Shown here: one piece after another, positions 7,987 to 15,566 of the stretch | Layout: every line of letters begins with the position of its first letter | How positions within the stretch are numbered: the stretch's first letter is position 1 | Assembly: GCA_959019775.1 (NCBI GenBank) | Contig: CAUEPS010000016.1 | Location: forward strand, 1 to 40,540 | Direction of reading: 5' to 3' | DNA from: an uncultured Collinsella sp. | GTDB lineage: Bacteria; Actinomycetota; Coriobacteriia; Coriobacteriales; Coriobacteriaceae | DNA length: 40,540 nt | Notes under the pieces: model-generated | Seen by the model: the letters and a program-made list of their open reading frames with translations, nothing else | Database searches by the model: none | Told to the model about the DNA's origin: nothing | Program-made: the position numbers and the translations under genes

Positions 7987-8284
7987 GCGTGCGGGACGGT
8001 CTCGCGCTGGGGCCTGCTCCGGGCGGGTTGCCTTGCTCCGGGAAGTGGGCTTCGCGACTTCCCGGAGCAAGGCAACCCGCCCGGAGCAGGGCCTCTCGAC
8101 CGTTTCGTTTTGCGGGGTCTGATTCTTTTTATGTAATAGGGATTTTGTTGTTATGGCCTTGGAGACTGTCCATCCTCCTTTGGTCAGCCCAGAATACATC
8201 GCCGGGGCCGGGGTGGTTGGTATAGGTTTTGGAAGTTCGCGGAGCCCGCTTCCAAAACCTATACCAACCACCCCGGCCCTCGCC
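7987..8284. repeat. Composite hairpin repeat, copy R2 (hairpins A2 and B2)
   Basis: R2 begins directly after the permease stop codon. Hairpin A2 has a perfect 34-bp stem (8013-8046 with 8057-8090) plus two more pairs beyond one mismatch, loop GGGCTTCGCG, and the same outer CGGTC/GACCG pair (7997-8001, 8098-8102). Hairpin B2 has a perfect 31-bp stem (8205-8235 with 8249-8279). Compared with R1 the stem bases (GGGCC) and apices are conserved while mid-stem sequence differs, yet every stem is still exactly paired. The spacer shares TTTGGTCAGCC and CGCCGGGGCCGGGGTG-type sequence with R1. Confidence 0.85.
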
Positions 8285-8398
8285 CGTATTACCCCGCTGA
8301 GCGAGCCATAGGCACCACGCACCGACGCGCTAGAGCGCCGGCTTGAAATTGGTGCTATATTCGGCTTGAGTTATTTAATGCTAGTACGGGAGGCTGAT

Positions 8399-8887
8399 AT
8401 GGGGCTGTTCAAGAAGAAAAACCCGCAGGACGCCTTTGATCCCGATGTGTTTACCATCACGGATACTATTTTGGACCCGCCGCGGTTTACGTTTTTGCCG
8501 GCCATCTACCAGGATGCTACGCGTCGCAAGTGGGCCGTGCATCAGCGCGGTGCGCAGCCGAAGATCTTTGACTATGCGGATGTTCTGCAGTGCGAGGTGG
8601 CCGAGGCTGGCGATCCGGAGGCTGACGAGACGCCTTCAAAACAGGAATTTGCCCAGCGTATTCTGGCAAATCCCGCGAAGGCGGCAAAAATAAACGCTGC
8701 CAAGCGTAATATGTGTCTTGGTATGGGCGTTGTCGTGGCGGTTCAGACGGGAAAAGACGAGGTTTCCAAATTAGAGATTCCCGTTATGACCGACGAAGTC
8801 AAACGCGATTCAAACCTATATAAGTCGTATCGGAATGTCGCCGAGAAAATCAAGGCCGAGTTTGATGCCATGGGAGGGCTGGCCTAA
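8399..8887 (+). CDS. Small protein of unknown function
   Basis: The product is 162 aa, soluble, without signal peptide or clear membrane span. It starts MGLFKKKN. The middle contains AIYQDATRRKWAVH and PKIFDYADVLQCEVAE, and the C-terminal half has MGVVVAVQTG and SNLYKSYRNVAEKI. The pattern of a short charged start followed by an IFDYADV-type segment recalls the domain found in DUF4428/SHOCT-type proteins, but that likeness is weak and I assign no function. GGGAGG lies 5 nt before the ATG; an in-frame upstream start at 8366 lacks a site. TATATT at 8356-8361 may be its -10 box. It is followed 38 bp later by the first HutC regulator and may be co-transcribed with it. Confidence 0.75.
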   Translation: MGLFKKKNPQDAFDPDVFTITDTILDPPRFTFLPAIYQDATRRKWAVHQRGAQPKIFDYADVLQCEVAEAGDPEADETPSKQEFAQRILANPAKAAKINAAKRNMCLGMGVVVAVQTGKDEVSKLEIPVMTDEVKRDSNLYKSYRNVAEKIKAEFDAMGGLA

Positions 8888-8925
8888 TTCTGGTGACATA
8901 CATTTTTGAATGAGGAGTCTGTGCA

Positions 8926-9693
8926 ATGGCAGGCGAATCTTATGCAATTCCCCCCAAAGACCGTGCTGTTGAGGGGATTCTTTGGTACATCCAGCACCAT
9001 CAGCTTGCCGGCGGCGATCGTCTGCCGGCCGAGCGTGTGCTGTGCGAAGATATCGGCGTTTCGCGTACGGCGTTACGTGCTGGCATCACGCGGCTCATTT
9101 CGTGCGGAACGCTCGAGAGCCGCCGCGGATCGGGTACGTATGTGTGCCCTCCCAAGCCGCTGAACATCTTCCAGGAAACGTATAACTTCTCCGATGCCGT
9201 GCGAACTGCCGGTCTGCACCCCTCTTCTCGCTTGGTCTCCACCGAGACTGTCGAGGCGGATGAGACGCTTGCCGACAAGCTTGGGGTGGCCGTAGGCGCT
9301 CCTTTGCTCCGTATGCAGCGTGTCCGTCTCATTGAGGGCGAGCCGGCGTCGATCGAAACGGCACATGTCAATCTGTCGCTTTGCCCGTCGCTTCCCGACC
9401 ATGATTTTGAGCACGAGAGCCTCTACGACGTATTGTTCAAAGAGGGTGGCGTGCGCGTTGAGCATGGACGTGAGCATATCTCGATCTCGCGTTTAAACGC
9501 CGAAGAGGCCGAACTTCTCCAACAAGAAGAGGGGACGCCGGTGTTCTATGAGAGCACGATTGAATTCGATGGGGGCATGCGCTTCGTGGAGCATTGCAAA
9601 TCGGTGATTTTGCCCACGAAGTTCCGCTTTGCCGATAACGGTGAAAAGAATGGCATGAGGAGCGTGGCAGGTGAGCAATGGCTGAAACAGTAG
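8926..9693 (+). CDS. GntR-family regulator, HutC subfamily (first of two)
   Basis: The N-terminal winged helix-turn-helix (residues about 8-78: GILWYIQHHQLAGGDRLPAE, GVSRTALRAGITRL, RGSGTYV) is followed by a UTRA sensor domain (HPSSRLVSTETVEADETL, then ETAHVNLSLCPSL and FYESTIEFDGG). HutC/UTRA regulators usually sense sugar phosphates or related small ligands and bind palindromes of the GGTAT type. GAGGAG lies 9 nt before the ATG. The gene overlaps the next regulator by 16 bp, so the two are translationally coupled. It lies just upstream of the glycated-amino-acid PTS units, whose promoters share TTGGTATCAA-like sites. I infer that it controls them. Confidence 0.88.
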   Translation: MAGESYAIPPKDRAVEGILWYIQHHQLAGGDRLPAERVLCEDIGVSRTALRAGITRLISCGTLESRRGSGTYVCPPKPLNIFQETYNFSDAVRTAGLHPSSRLVSTETVEADETLADKLGVAVGAPLLRMQRVRLIEGEPASIETAHVNLSLCPSLPDHDFEHESLYDVLFKEGGVRVEHGREHISISRLNAEEAELLQQEEGTPVFYESTIEFDGGMRFVEHCKSVILPTKFRFADNGEKNGMRSVAGEQWLKQ

Positions 9694-10391
9694 ATGCCAC
9701 TCCGGTTTATATGCGCATTCGACGTCGTATTGAGGAACGTATCGAGCGCGGCATATACCCCACGGGTTCGATGATTCCGTCTGAGAATGAACTTGCCGAG
9801 GAATTTGGTACGACGCGCCGGACTATTCGAAGTGCCGTGGACGAGCTAGTTCGTCGCGGCCAGATTCGCCGTGTTCGGGGAAAGGGCGCCTTCGTGGCGC
9901 AGAAAGTGCCTGCTATTTTTGAGCGCATGGGTGGCTTCCGCGAATCGGTTCGCGCCTCGGGAGGCGAGCCGTCTGTTCGCATTCTGGCGCGCTCCAAGCG
10001 TTATGCGGGGCCATACTACGCCGACCTGTTTGGTATCGCCGAGGACGACCTGCTCTATTCCATTCGACGTCTTAACTGCATTAATGGCGACCCCGTATCA
10101 ATTGAGATGGCGCTGATTCCTTGCTTGCTGTTCCCAACCATCGAAGAGATCGACGTGTCGGTGTTCAGTCTTTACGAGACCTATGAGATGTTGGGGCGAA
10201 AGCCGGTCATGGCACAGGAAAAGCTCGATATCGAAGCGCTGGGCGCGCGCGATGCCGGCCTGCTTGGGCTGGAGCAGGGCGATCTTGCCTTGACGCTGGA
10301 GTGCGTGAGCTTCGATGCAAGCGGACAGGCAATCGAATACGTCAAGTCGTTCAACCGCGGCGATGCGGGCGGATATACCTATACGTACTAA
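9678..10391 (+). CDS. GntR-family regulator, HutC subfamily (second of two)
   Basis: Second HutC-type protein, 237 aa: winged helix-turn-helix (YMRIRRRIEERIERGIYPTG, FGTTRRTIRSAVDELVRRG, RGKGAFVAQ, residues 11-73) and UTRA domain (GGEPSVRILARSK, then INGDPVSIEMALIPCLL). The start ATG lies inside the last codons of the preceding regulator with AGGTGAG just upstream. The two proteins are only distantly similar, so this is not a recent duplication. They may sense different ligands, for example fructoselysine-6-P and glucoselysine-6-P, or form a mixed dimer; both ideas are inference. The 196-bp gap after it holds the promoter of PTS unit 1. Confidence 0.9.
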   Translation: MAETVDATPVYMRIRRRIEERIERGIYPTGSMIPSENELAEEFGTTRRTIRSAVDELVRRGQIRRVRGKGAFVAQKVPAIFERMGGFRESVRASGGEPSVRILARSKRYAGPYYADLFGIAEDDLLYSIRRLNCINGDPVSIEMALIPCLLFPTIEEIDVSVFSLYETYEMLGRKPVMAQEKLDIEALGARDAGLLGLEQGDLALTLECVSFDASGQAIEYVKSFNRGDAGGYTYTY

Positions 10392-10479
10392 CTGGTGCTT
10401 TTGCATAAACGTGCTGAAAAAGCTGACTGAAATTTGATTCGTTAAGCTGACTGTATATACAACCTTACATGGTCCAAAA

Positions 10480-10560
10480 TCGACCGTTCGCCGAAGGGAA
10501 AAGATTGGTCAGCAGATAGATATCAAAAAGTCGTAACCTGTAACTGTGATTGGTATCAAA
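10480..10560 (+). promoter_or_regulatory. Promoter and operators of PTS unit 1
   Basis: TCGACCGTTCGCCGA starts at 10480, and TGGTATCAA starts at 10551, 71 bp later. The same two elements have exactly the same spacing before unit 3 (19619 and 19690). TGTGAT at 10545-10550 occupies the position of the TATAAT boxes in units 2 and 3. A second site-like sequence, GATATCAAAA, lies at 10519. These are probable HutC operators. Confidence 0.6.
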
Positions 10561-10587
10561 TACTAATGATTTATACGAGGTGAGACG

Positions 10588-11703
10588 ATGAAAATGCTCG
10601 ATTACGTTCAGCTTGCCCATGTGCGTATGGGTGAGAACCTCGAGCGTTCGTTCGAACTTGTAAGCCAGCTCGTCGATATTTTCCAGTCCGCATCCTTTGG
10701 CGCGCTGCGCATCGTTGCTTCTGGTTCGTCCCGTCATGCTGCCGATTGCGCCCGCGATTACCTGCAGGACGCATTGCAGATGCAGGTGTCCGTCGTGACG
10801 CCCGAGGCCTTTGTCGATTTCGAGCACACCTATCCGCAAAACGCGCTCAACATTGCCATTTCTCAGAGCGGCTATTCGACCAATACGATTGCAGCGCTAG
10901 ACTACATGCGCGCGCACGACATGGCCGCAGTCGCGCTCACGGCAAACATCGAGGCTCCCATTAAGGAGCATGCCGATATCGTCCTCGACTACGGCGTGGG
11001 CGTCGAGTCGGTGGACTTTGTGACCCTGGGCGTTCAGACGCTCATCGAGTACCTGGTGCTCTTTGGCATTTACGGTGGTCAGGCGTGTGGAACGATTGAC
11101 GCCGATGGCGTTGTTCAGCGTCTTGACGACCTGCGCGAGGCCATTCAGGCCAACGCCACGATGTGCAAGACCGCCGAGGCATATGTCCAGGATCATCTAC
11201 TCGGGCTGTCGGAGCACGTGCCGGCGATGGTTGTGGGCAATGGTCCTAACTATGGCGTTGCCGAAGAGGGCGCGCTCAAGCTGAGCGAGACCATCAAGAT
11301 TCCGGCCATGCATCACGAGGGCGAGGAGTTCGTCCATGGCCCCGAGATGCAGATCGTTCCGGGCTATCTGGTGTTTATCGTCGACGACCCTCAGGGCTCG
11401 GAGCGTCTGGCAAATATCGCCGACGCGCTGTCGAAGGTAACGAAGAAGGCAGTTCTTTTGACCATGCACCCCAAGGGCAAGGCTCACGAGATCGCAGTGC
11501 CGCAGGTAGCTCCGCTGCTGAGCGCGATTCCCAACCTGGTGTTCTTCCAGACGATGGCGGCGATTGTCACCGAGCGCCTGAACTCGTGGGATGTCCATCC
11601 GTATCTCGATGCCGTCTCCAAGCAAATGGAGGTTAAGGCGGAAGGTTACGAGGAATCGGTCAACACGCTTAAGGCTAAAGCGGCTGAGTGTTACGGAATG
11701 TAG
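10588..11703 (+). CDS. SIS-domain sugar-amine deglycase (GfrE/GlmS-isomerase-like)
   Basis: This is a cytoplasmic protein with two SIS (sugar isomerase) domains, as in the isomerase half of GlmS and in the deglycases of gfr operons. First domain: ASGSSRHAADCARDYLQ and SQSGYSTNTIAAL (residues 48-98). Second domain: VVGNGPNYGVAEEGALKLSE, then HHEGEEFVHGPEMQIVPG, the conserved Glu/His-Gly-Pro segment near the active site. There is no glutaminase domain. In Salmonella-type gfr clusters, GfrE and GfrF split glucoselysine-6-P and fructoselysine-6-P to hexose phosphate and lysine. By position and its difference from the FrlB-like neighbour I think this is the GfrE-type enzyme, but the substrate is inferred. 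GAGGTGAG precedes the ATG. It is the first gene of unit 1. Confidence 0.8.
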   Translation: MKMLDYVQLAHVRMGENLERSFELVSQLVDIFQSASFGALRIVASGSSRHAADCARDYLQDALQMQVSVVTPEAFVDFEHTYPQNALNIAISQSGYSTNTIAALDYMRAHDMAAVALTANIEAPIKEHADIVLDYGVGVESVDFVTLGVQTLIEYLVLFGIYGGQACGTIDADGVVQRLDDLREAIQANATMCKTAEAYVQDHLLGLSEHVPAMVVGNGPNYGVAEEGALKLSETIKIPAMHHEGEEFVHGPEMQIVPGYLVFIVDDPQGSERLANIADALSKVTKKAVLLTMHPKGKAHEIAVPQVAPLLSAIPNLVFFQTMAAIVTERLNSWDVHPYLDAVSKQMEVKAEGYEESVNTLKAKAAECYGM

Positions 11704-11764
11704 GCGGGCGTTGTCGCTCGTTGGCATAGGGGATTGCTAAAGCAGCCCCAGAAAGGAGAAGCAA

Positions 11765-12826
11765 ATGAAGGAAACCGAGAAGATCGAGATCATGCATTTC
11801 GACCAGGAGGGCTACCTCGAGGACGGCAAGGCACTCTACGAGACCGGCAAGAAGATGACCGCGCTCGCAGACAAGGTCGCCGACGAAGGTTATGACGCCG
11901 TGTTCCTGATGGGCGTGGGCGGCACTTGGGACGAGCTCATGCAGCTCGAGTACCTCATGAACAAGTTCGGCGACCGCGACCTGGAGGTCTACCTGATCCA
12001 CGCCGCCGAGTGGAACGTCTCCGGCCACAAGCGCATGACCGAGAAGTCCGTCGTGCTGACCGCCTCCGAGTCCGGCACCACCCCCGAGGTCCTCGAGGCC
12101 GTCAAGAAGATGAAGGACATGGGCGTGCGCGTCTACGCCATGACCAAGCCCGAGGGCCCCATCGGCCAGGCCGTCGGCGCCGAGAACTGCGTCAAGATGG
12201 CATCCGATCATGGAAATGGCGGCTGCGAGATGGGCTACTACCTCGCCGACTGCTTCGGCCTGCGCCTGCTCAACCGCCGCGGCTGCTTCCCCAAGTTCGA
12301 TCTGTTCATCGAGCAGACCAAGGACATCTGGAAGGATATGCTCGACATCCGCAAGCGCTTCGAGCCGCGCGCCGAGGAGCTCGCCAAGAAGTACGCCCTC
12401 GCGCCCTACACCATGTTCATCGGCTCCGGAGCACTCTGGGGCGAGACCATCCTCTTCTCGATGTGCATCCTCGAGGAGATGCAGTGGAAGCGCACCCGCT
12501 ATATCACCTCGGCCGACTTCTTCCACGGCACGCTCGAGCTCGTGGAGCCCGGCGTTCCCGTGTTCCTGTTCATGGGCGAGGACGAGAACCGCAAGCTCGA
12601 CGAGCGCGTCCGCGCCTTCCTGACTCGTGGCGTCACCGGCGACACCGACATCAACATCATCGACACCGCCGAGTTCGCCATCCCCGGCCTTGACGACGAT
12701 TTCCGCGTCATCGTTTCCCCGTGGATCCTGACGGTGCTCGTGACTGACCGCCTGGCTCGTTACTATGAGACGGTCACCAAGCACAACCTCAAGTATCGTC
12801 GTTACTATCACCAGTTCGACTACTAA
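11765..12826 (+). CDS. FrlB/GfrF-like fructoselysine-6-phosphate deglycase, copy 1
   Basis: This SIS-family enzyme is expected to cleave a phosphorylated Amadori product such as fructoselysine-6-P to glucose-6-P and the free amine. Visible features: LMGVGGTWDELMQLEYLM, TASESGTTPEVLEAVKKMKDMG, and C-terminal SADFFHGTLELVEPGVPVFLF followed by KHNLKYRRYYHQFDY. The tail closely resembles the end of E. coli FrlB (EFRHGPLEIVEPGVPFLFL and RRYYGGLVEY as I recall it). Length is 353 aa. GAAAGGAG lies 5 nt upstream. Bases 11835-12621 appear identical to 19817-20603 in the second copy, while both ends differ, the mark of gene conversion. Codon use in the identical core is extremely G/C-ending, suggesting high expression. 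Confidence 0.85.
   Translation: MKETEKIEIMHFDQEGYLEDGKALYETGKKMTALADKVADEGYDAVFLMGVGGTWDELMQLEYLMNKFGDRDLEVYLIHAAEWNVSGHKRMTEKSVVLTASESGTTPEVLEAVKKMKDMGVRVYAMTKPEGPIGQAVGAENCVKMASDHGNGGCEMGYYLADCFGLRLLNRRGCFPKFDLFIEQTKDIWKDMLDIRKRFEPRAEELAKKYALAPYTMFIGSGALWGETILFSMCILEEMQWKRTRYITSADFFHGTLELVEPGVPVFLFMGEDENRKLDERVRAFLTRGVTGDTDINIIDTAEFAIPGLDDDFRVIVSPWILTVLVTDRLARYYETVTKHNLKYRRYYHQFDY
11835..12621 (+). repeat. 787-bp block identical to 19817-20603
   Basis: By-eye alignment at an offset of 7982 bp shows no difference inside the block. Scattered differences start immediately outside it on both sides, although the same gene continues. Overlapping reading frames in other phases also give identical translations in both copies. 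Confidence 0.85.
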
Positions 12827-12872
12827 GAAAAACGGGTGCGGGAACGTGCCGGGCTATTGAGAGGACCACAGA

Positions 12873-13292
12873 ATGAGACAGTACATCATCGCCAGCCATG
12901 CACACTTCGCTACCGGCATCAAAGAGAGCATTGAGCTGCTCTCGGGCACTCGCGACAACGTCCACGACCTTTCGATGTTCGTCGACGATCGTATGGACGT
13001 GGCTGAGGAGGCCCAAAAGCTGCTGGCAGGCATGTCTGCTGACGATGATGTCGTCGTCTGCACCGACCTCTTTGGTGGCAGCGTCAACAACGAGTTCACC
13101 AAGATCGTCCAGACGCGTCCCCGCACCTACCTTGTCACCAACATGAACCTTCCGCTGCTCATCCAGCTGCTGTTCTCCGATGAGTCGGCGCCGGTCGAGG
13201 AGACGATTCGCGCCATCGTCGCTGCGGACGATACGCGTGTGAAGTTCGTCAACGATCTTTTGGTCGATGACGAGGAGGAGGAAGAGTTCTAA
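12873..13292 (+). CDS. PTS system mannose-family EIIA component (unit 1)
   Basis: This is the cytoplasmic phosphocarrier that takes phosphate from HPr and passes it to EIIB. The product is 139 aa of the mannose/fructose/sorbose EIIA fold: MRQYIIASHAHFATGI with the probable phospho-histidine at His9, then VVCTDLFGGSVNNEF (DLFGGS motif, about residues 65-79) and MNLPLLIQLL. The C-terminus is unusually acidic (VDDEEEEEF). The start has GAGAGGA 7 nt upstream. It lies 46 bp after the deglycase and before the EIIB gene. Its partner permease carries the same operon order as gfrABCD systems. Confidence 0.93.
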   Translation: MRQYIIASHAHFATGIKESIELLSGTRDNVHDLSMFVDDRMDVAEEAQKLLAGMSADDDVVVCTDLFGGSVNNEFTKIVQTRPRTYLVTNMNLPLLIQLLFSDESAPVEETIRAIVAADDTRVKFVNDLLVDDEEEEEF

Positions 13293-13349
13293 TCCGCAGC
13301 ACCTACTGACACGCCGTATGACGGCACAAGACCTTTGGGGGGTCACATT

Positions 13350-13832
13350 ATGATTCAGCTACTTCGCGTTGACCATCGCCTGCTTCATGGCCAGGTCGCA
13401 GTTTCCTGGGTTCAGGGCCTTGGCTCCAACTGCATCTTCTGCGTGGGCGATAAGGTCGCCAACGACCCGGTGTGGAAGACGACGCTCAAGATGGGCAAGC
13501 CTGCCGGCTGCAAGCTCGTCATCAAGGATATGGCGAATGCCATCGAGGCCATTAACTCGGGCGTGACTGACAAATACAAGATGATCATCTGCGTTGCCAC
13601 TATCGCTGAGGCAAAGCAGCTTGTTGAGGGCTGCCCGCAGATTAAGTCGGTCAACCTGGGCAACACCAAGCCCAAGGACGAGAAGCGCCCCGATGCTCGT
13701 CAGGTCTCTCGTCAGATCTTCCTGACCGCAGCCGAGGAAGCCGATGTGCGCGAGATGCTAGATCGTGGCGTTGAGGTCGAGATTCGACCCCTGGCCGATG
13801 ACCCCAAGGTTGACTGCGCCAGCGTGCTCTAG
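13350..13832 (+). CDS. PTS system mannose-family EIIB component (unit 1)
   Basis: This is the cytoplasmic subunit that phosphorylates the incoming sugar. The signature RVDHRLLHGQVAVSW gives His13 as the phosphorylated residue. Later NSGVTDKYKMIICV and the conserved VNLGN segment (about residue 100) and DARQVSRQIFLT follow. Length is 160 aa, normal for the family. The ATG at 13350 follows a GGGGGG stretch; a TTG start five codons upstream is less likely. A 7-bp hairpin (13844-13863) lies between this gene and EIIC and may affect relative expression or mRNA stability. Confidence 0.93.
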   Translation: MIQLLRVDHRLLHGQVAVSWVQGLGSNCIFCVGDKVANDPVWKTTLKMGKPAGCKLVIKDMANAIEAINSGVTDKYKMIICVATIAEAKQLVEGCPQIKSVNLGNTKPKDEKRPDARQVSRQIFLTAAEEADVREMLDRGVEVEIRPLADDPKVDCASVL

Positions 13833-13890
13833 GCGTTTGAATTCGAAGAGTCTGAGCTCTTCGTAGTGTCCTATTAGGAAAGGGGGATGT

Positions 13891-14664
13891 ATGCTTACCC
13901 AAGCAATCCTCATTGGACTTATCGCCGCATTTGGTAAGTTCGACTGCCAGCTCGGTACGCTCTATGCGTTCCGCCCCATCGTCCTGTGCCCGCTCGTGGG
14001 TCTGGTGCTGGGGGACCTGCAGTCCGGCCTCGCGATCGGTGCGAGTCTGGAGCTGCTGTTCATGGGCTCGATCTCCATCGGCGCCTACGTGCCGCCTGAT
14101 GAGACCGTCGGCGGCGTGCTCGCCTGCGCCTTCGCTATCCAGCTGGGTCAGAGCACCGAGGCAGCCATCGCGCTTGCCATGCCCATCGCCACGCTGTGCC
14201 TTGCCATCAAGAACATCCTCAACGCCGCCCTGCCGATCCTGGTTGACCGCGCTGATGTTTTCTCTGCCCAGGGCAACCTTAAGGGTGTCTATGCGATGCA
14301 CTTCCTGATCGGTTTAACCGGCATCATCATGGCGTTCCTGCTGTGCTCGGTGTCGTTCTATCTGGGTGCTGACGCTATCCAGGGCGTGCTCGACTTTATC
14401 CCCGACTTTGTTCTTGCTGGCTTTGGCGTTGCCGCCAACATCCTGCCGGCCATGGGCTTCGCCATGCTCGGCCGCCTGGTGCTCACCAAGCAGCTCGTGC
14501 CCTTCTACTTCCTGGGCTTCCTGCTGTGCTCCTACGCCAACGTGCCCGTCCTGGGCGTCGCCCTGATCGCCATCATCATCGGCATCGACAAGTTCGACCT
14601 GCTCGGCCTGGACGGAGCCCAGCCCCAGCTCTCCGCGGAAGGGGATGAGGACGATGACTTCTAG
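13891..14664 (+). CDS. PTS system mannose-family EIIC component (unit 1)
   Basis: Membrane permease subunit, 257 aa, with about eight hydrophobic segments. Typical motifs are PIVLCPLVGLVLGDLQSGLAIG, LELLFMGSISIGAYVPPDET and ANILPAMGFAMLGRLVL. The C-terminus is acidic (EGDEDDDF). GGAAAGGGGGA lies upstream of the ATG. The last 234 bp belong to a block identical with the second EIIC/EIID pair, while the first two thirds differ at many sites with short identical islands, a mosaic pattern. The gene end overlaps the start of EIID, so translation is probably coupled. Confidence 0.93.
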   Translation: MLTQAILIGLIAAFGKFDCQLGTLYAFRPIVLCPLVGLVLGDLQSGLAIGASLELLFMGSISIGAYVPPDETVGGVLACAFAIQLGQSTEAAIALAMPIATLCLAIKNILNAALPILVDRADVFSAQGNLKGVYAMHFLIGLTGIIMAFLLCSVSFYLGADAIQGVLDFIPDFVLAGFGVAANILPAMGFAMLGRLVLTKQLVPFYFLGFLLCSYANVPVLGVALIAIIIGIDKFDLLGLDGAQPQLSAEGDEDDDF

Positions 14665-15477
14665 TCCCGAGAACAAGATCACGCGCTCCGACCTCGTCAA
14701 GAGCGCCGTCAACGTCGGCGCCCTGGGCATGGAGTTCTCCTGGACCTACTACAAGCAGATGAACATCGCCTTCTGCCTGATGGTCGCCAACATGCTCAAG
14801 AAGATCTACGCCGGCCGCCCCGACGACTACGCCGAGGCCCTGCACCGCCACTGCGCGTTCTTCAACATCACCGTCCAGTTCGCCCCGTTCGTCGGCGGCA
14901 TCGCGATGGCCATGGAGGAGAAGGTCGCCCGTGGCGAGATCGAGCCCGAGAGCGTCAACGACGTCAAGGCCGCCCTCATGGGCCCGCTGTCCGGCATCGG
15001 CGACTCCATCTTCCTGTCGACGCTGCGCGTGGTCGCCGCCGCGGTGGGCATCAGCCTGTGCCAGGCCGGCAACCCCTTCGGCCCCATCGCCTTCCTGCTC
15101 ATCTACAACGTCCCCGGCTTCGCGCTGCGCGTCTGGGGCGCCGTCAAGGGCTACGAGCTGGGCGTGGGCTTCCTGGACGAGGCCCAGAGGACCGGCCTCA
15201 TGCAGAAGATCATGACCTGCGTGGGCATCGTGGGCGTCATGGTCGTGGGCGCCATGTGCAAGGACATGTTCTGGGCCAGCATCCCGGTGGCCATCGGCTC
15301 GGGCGACGACGCCCAGACCCTCCAGGACATCCTGGACGGCATCATGCCCGGCATGCTCGGCATGATCGCCTTCTGGCTGTACTACTGGCTGCTGTCCAAG
15401 AAGATCAACCCCATGGTGCTGATCGTGGCCACCATGGTCGTGGGCATCATCGGCGCGTTCTTCGGCGTGCTGGCGTA
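14431..15477 (+). repeat. 1047-bp block identical to 17223-18269
   Basis: At an offset of 2792 bp, the end of EIIC and nearly all of EIID match base for base by eye. The identity stops at the last base of the stop codon (TAG against TAA) and on the left where GGCGTT changes to GGCGTG. Both EIID proteins are identical, as are the translations of the other frames. Confidence 0.85.
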
Positions 15478-15478
15478 G
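14654..15478 (+). CDS. PTS system mannose-family EIID component (unit 1)
   Basis: Membrane subunit that works with EIIC. Features: N-terminal ITRSDLVKSAVNVGALGMEFSW, then MGPLSGIGDSIFLSTLRVV (the conserved SGIGDS loop), and hydrophobic C-terminal segments ending IIGAFFGVLA. The 274-aa form starts at ATG 14654, 9 nt after GGAAGGGG. An ATG at 14645 adds three residues but leaves only 2 nt between the ribosome site and start. It overlaps EIIC by 11 bp. The gene is identical in sequence to the EIID of unit 2. It is followed by a strong terminator. Confidence 0.93.
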   Translation: MTSSPENKITRSDLVKSAVNVGALGMEFSWTYYKQMNIAFCLMVANMLKKIYAGRPDDYAEALHRHCAFFNITVQFAPFVGGIAMAMEEKVARGEIEPESVNDVKAALMGPLSGIGDSIFLSTLRVVAAAVGISLCQAGNPFGPIAFLLIYNVPGFALRVWGAVKGYELGVGFLDEAQRTGLMQKIMTCVGIVGVMVVGAMCKDMFWASIPVAIGSGDDAQTLQDILDGIMPGMLGMIAFWLYYWLLSKKINPMVLIVATMVVGIIGAFFGVLA

Positions 15479-15509
15479 GTTTCTGCGTTTTATTTTGCCC
15501 CCAAGGGAA

Positions 15510-15540
15510 ACGGCGACCCGCTGCGGTCGCCGTTTTTTAT
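15510..15540 (+). terminator. Terminator of PTS unit 1
   Basis: ACGGCGACC pairs with GGTCGCCGT (9 bp, 6-nt loop) and is followed by a T run and TATT. Confidence 0.9.
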
Positions 15541-15566
15541 TACCGAAAGCTAGCTGGAGGTGCTTC

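Noticed and set aside
6732..8284. Composite transposon or insertion sequence around the permease
   Set aside because: The flanking repeats encode nothing, no transposase is present, and no target-site duplication is visible.
8291..8305. ACCCCGCTGAGCGAG, also found at 16489-16503
   Set aside because: A shared 15-mer downstream of two genes, but too short and isolated to call a repeat family from this window alone.
12210..12623. Serine/arginine-rich plus-strand frame inside the FrlB-like gene (also 20192-20617)
   Set aside because: Out-of-frame reading of a real gene. Its repetition only reflects the identical DNA block.
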